Source: Chitinophaga filiformis
GTDB taxonomy: Bacteria; Bacteroidota; Bacteroidia; Chitinophagales; Chitinophagaceae
Assembly: GCF_023100805.1 (NCBI RefSeq)
Contig: NZ_CP095855.1
Location: 3,637,001 to 3,701,000, forward strand
Direction of reading: 5' to 3'
Length of the DNA stretch: 64,000 nt
Made by a program: the position numbers and the translations under genes. The notes under the pieces are model-generated. The model searched no databases, was not told the DNA's origin, and saw only the letters and a list, made by a program, of their open reading frames with translations. Shown here piece after piece: positions 62,484-64,000 of the stretch. The first letter of the stretch is position 1; every line of letters begins with the position of its first letter.

Positions 62484-63747
62484 AAGAGTAGTTGTGACGG
62501 GCCTGGGCGTAGCCGCTCCAAACGGCGTTGGCATTCCCGCTTTTACAGAAGCTATTAAAACAGGTACTTCCGGTATCCGTCACGATGCGGAGCTGGCGGC
62601 ATTGCAGTTCTCCTGCCAGATAGCAGGTAAACCGGAAGTACCGGAAACATTGCAGTTACAGTACCTGGACGCCCTTGAACTGAGAAATTTCAACAGTAAC
62701 GGTATCCTTTACGGGCTCATTGCCGGCACAGATGCCTGGACGGATGCGCAGTTGCCGGCAGGCGCCGGCCTGGAGCCCGACTGGGATAGTGGTACCATCT
62801 TCGGTGCGGGATCTGCCGGGGTAGATAAACTGCGGGAGGCCATCTATAAAGTAGATGCCCTGCAGGTACGCCGGCTGGGAAGCACCGTAGTGCCGCAAAC
62901 CATGGCCAGTGGTATCAGTGCCTGGCTGGGAGGTAAACTGGCCCTGGCCAACCAGGTAAGCACCAATTCCTCTGCCTGCGCTACCGGGGCAGAAAGTGTG
63001 CTGATGGCCTATGAAAGGATCCGTAACGGACATGCTAAACGGATGCTGGCAGGGAGTACCAGCGATGCCGGGCCTTACATATGGGGTGGTTTCGATGCAC
63101 TGAAGGTCTGTACGTTTAAGCACAACGATCATCCGGCAGCAGGTTCCCGTCCTATGAGCGCCTCCGCCAGTGGTTTTGTACCCGGCAGCGGCGCGGGTGC
63201 ATTGGTGCTGGAATCGCTGGAGAGTGCCCGGGAACGTGGCGCCACCATCTATGCAGAAGTGCTGGGCGGGCATATTAATTCCGGTGCACAAAGAGGTGAC
63301 GGATCAATGACGGCGCCCAATAGTACCGCCGTACAGCGCTGCATAAGGGAGGCTATGAAAGCTGCGGGTATAAGGCCCGAAGAAATTGATGCCATCAACG
63401 GGCACCTCACGGCTACGGGCAAGGATGCACTGGAAATCGAAAACTGGAGCATAGCGCTGGGAAGAAAGGGTAAAGACTTCCCTCATATCAATGCCCTGAA
63501 AGGTATGATCGGTCATTGCCTGAGCGCCTCCGGCAGTATAGAGCTGGTGGCAGCTGTATTACAGCTGCATGAAGGTTTCCTGTTCCCTAATATCAATTGC
63601 GAAGACCTGCATCCCGATATAGCGGCTATCATAGATCCCGAAAAAATACCTCAGCAGTTGGTGTATAAAGAATTAAATTTGATCGCGAAAGCCAGCTTTG
63701 GCTTTGGAGATGTAAATGCCTGCGTGATATTAAAGAAGTATAAATAA
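62476..63747 (+). CDS. FabF-like beta-ketoacyl-ACP synthase
   Basis: 423 aa KAS II-type condensing enzyme. Catalytic Cys168 in NSSACATGAESVLMAYERI, His310 in AINGHLTATGKDALE, and His347 in KGMIGHCLSASGSIE form the expected triad. It condenses acyl-ACP with malonyl-ACP. The protein is complete (no chain-length-factor-type Cys loss). It overlaps the dehydratase gene by 8 bp, and the ACP gene starts 5 bp after it. Confidence 0.92.
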   Translation: MDKRVVVTGLGVAAPNGVGIPAFTEAIKTGTSGIRHDAELAALQFSCQIAGKPEVPETLQLQYLDALELRNFNSNGILYGLIAGTDAWTDAQLPAGAGLEPDWDSGTIFGAGSAGVDKLREAIYKVDALQVRRLGSTVVPQTMASGISAWLGGKLALANQVSTNSSACATGAESVLMAYERIRNGHAKRMLAGSTSDAGPYIWGGFDALKVCTFKHNDHPAAGSRPMSASASGFVPGSGAGALVLESLESARERGATIYAEVLGGHINSGAQRGDGSMTAPNSTAVQRCIREAMKAAGIRPEEIDAINGHLTATGKDALEIENWSIALGRKGKDFPHINALKGMIGHCLSASGSIELVAAVLQLHEGFLFPNINCEDLHPDIAAIIDPEKIPQQLVYKELNLIAKASFGFGDVNACVILKKYK

Positions 63748-63752
63748 AACCG

Positions 63753-64000
63753 ATGGATAAAGAAACGCTGATTACACAATTAAAAGAGATCGTAACACCC
63801 TATGCGAAAAACCAGGAGGCCCTGCTGAACATTAATGAAGACACTGATTTCGTTAATGATCTCAAGATCAATTCTGCCAACCTGGTAGATGTGGTCCTGG
63901 ATGTGGAAGAACAATTCAATATTGTGATCGATAATGAATCAATGGAACGCATGCTGAATGTAAAATCTGCAATAGAGATAATAGAGGCCAAATTAGGCGC
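63753..64000 (+). CDS. acyl carrier protein (3' truncated by window edge)
   Basis: The ATG at 63753 opens MDKETLITQLKEIVTPYAKN, continuing to the end of the window; 82 codons are visible. The four-helix ACP pattern is clear, with Ser41 in FVNDLKINSANLVDVVLDVE as the site for the phosphopantetheine arm. The usual DSL is NSA here, a modest variation. It should serve the FabF/FabZ/FabI-like enzymes and maybe hand the acyl chain to the type III PKS. The stop codon lies beyond the edge. Confidence 0.9.
   Translation, partial: MDKETLITQLKEIVTPYAKNQEALLNINEDTDFVNDLKINSANLVDVVLDVEEQFNIVIDNESMERMLNVKSAIEIIEAKLG

Overview
The window reads as a chromosomal segment of a Bacteroidota bacterium, most likely Chitinophagaceae and close to Chitinophaga. 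Evidence: a SusC/SusD pair, Bacteroidota-type -7 boxes (TAnnTTTG), starts with little Shine-Dalgarno signal, many lipoproteins with an early lipobox Cys, and balanced GC. No tRNA, rRNA, CRISPR array, prophage or transposase was seen.

Layout. (1) 1-325: tail of a TetR-type regulator. (2) 386-14015: maltodextrin utilisation locus: LacI regulator, SusC, SusD, SusE-like protein, exported GH13 enzyme, beta-phosphoglucomutase, GH65 maltose phosphorylase and an MFS sugar transporter. A perfect 20-bp palindrome in front of susC is a good candidate operator. (3) 14086-30998: mixed metabolism and envelope genes: AHSA1/ArsR pair with twin palindromic operators, DNRLRE protein, repeat lipoprotein, NmrA-type reductase, carboxylesterase, Tat-exported GMC dehydrogenase pair, DUF899 protein, trehalase, DUF5009-type membrane protein, NDH-2, AlkB, SGNH hydrolase and sorbosone-type dehydrogenase. 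(4) 31001-31440: a striking 27-bp tandem repeat array next to a tiny membrane-protein gene, then cbpM/cbpA. (5) 32965-42644: signalling and accessory genes: TPR histidine kinase with LytTR regulator, a divergent diadenylate cyclase (DACNV-DAC type), a long imperfect palindrome, Sfp-type phosphopantetheinyl transferase, CheY-like regulator, a very acidic protein, CinA and a Rieske-FAD oxidoreductase. (6) 42645-45232: MmgE/PrpD gene inside unusual purine-rich and repeat-rich flanks. (7) 45233-55949: alcohol dehydrogenase, then a cell-surface glycan locus with GmhB and HldE heptose activation, several glycosyltransferases and a NodU-type carbamoyltransferase, in two converging operons. (8) 56059-57507: acidic small protein and manganese catalase. 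(9) 58352 to the window edge: a tightly packed biosynthetic operon with FAD oxidoreductase, methyltransferase, type III polyketide synthase, FabI-like reductase, FabZ-like dehydratase, FabF-like ketosynthase and acyl carrier protein.

The last operon is the strongest candidate for an interesting system. Its first three genes match in kind the Streptomyces srs phenolic-lipid genes (type III PKS, methyltransferase, flavoprotein hydroxylase). Here they are coupled to a dedicated type II fatty-acid-like module and carrier protein, suggesting a route that builds its own acyl starter and turns it into a methylated, oxidised phenolic lipid or pyrone. The operon continues past the right edge, so the set is incomplete. 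Other noteworthy items are the divergent diadenylate cyclase and four separate non-coding repeat or palindrome structures.
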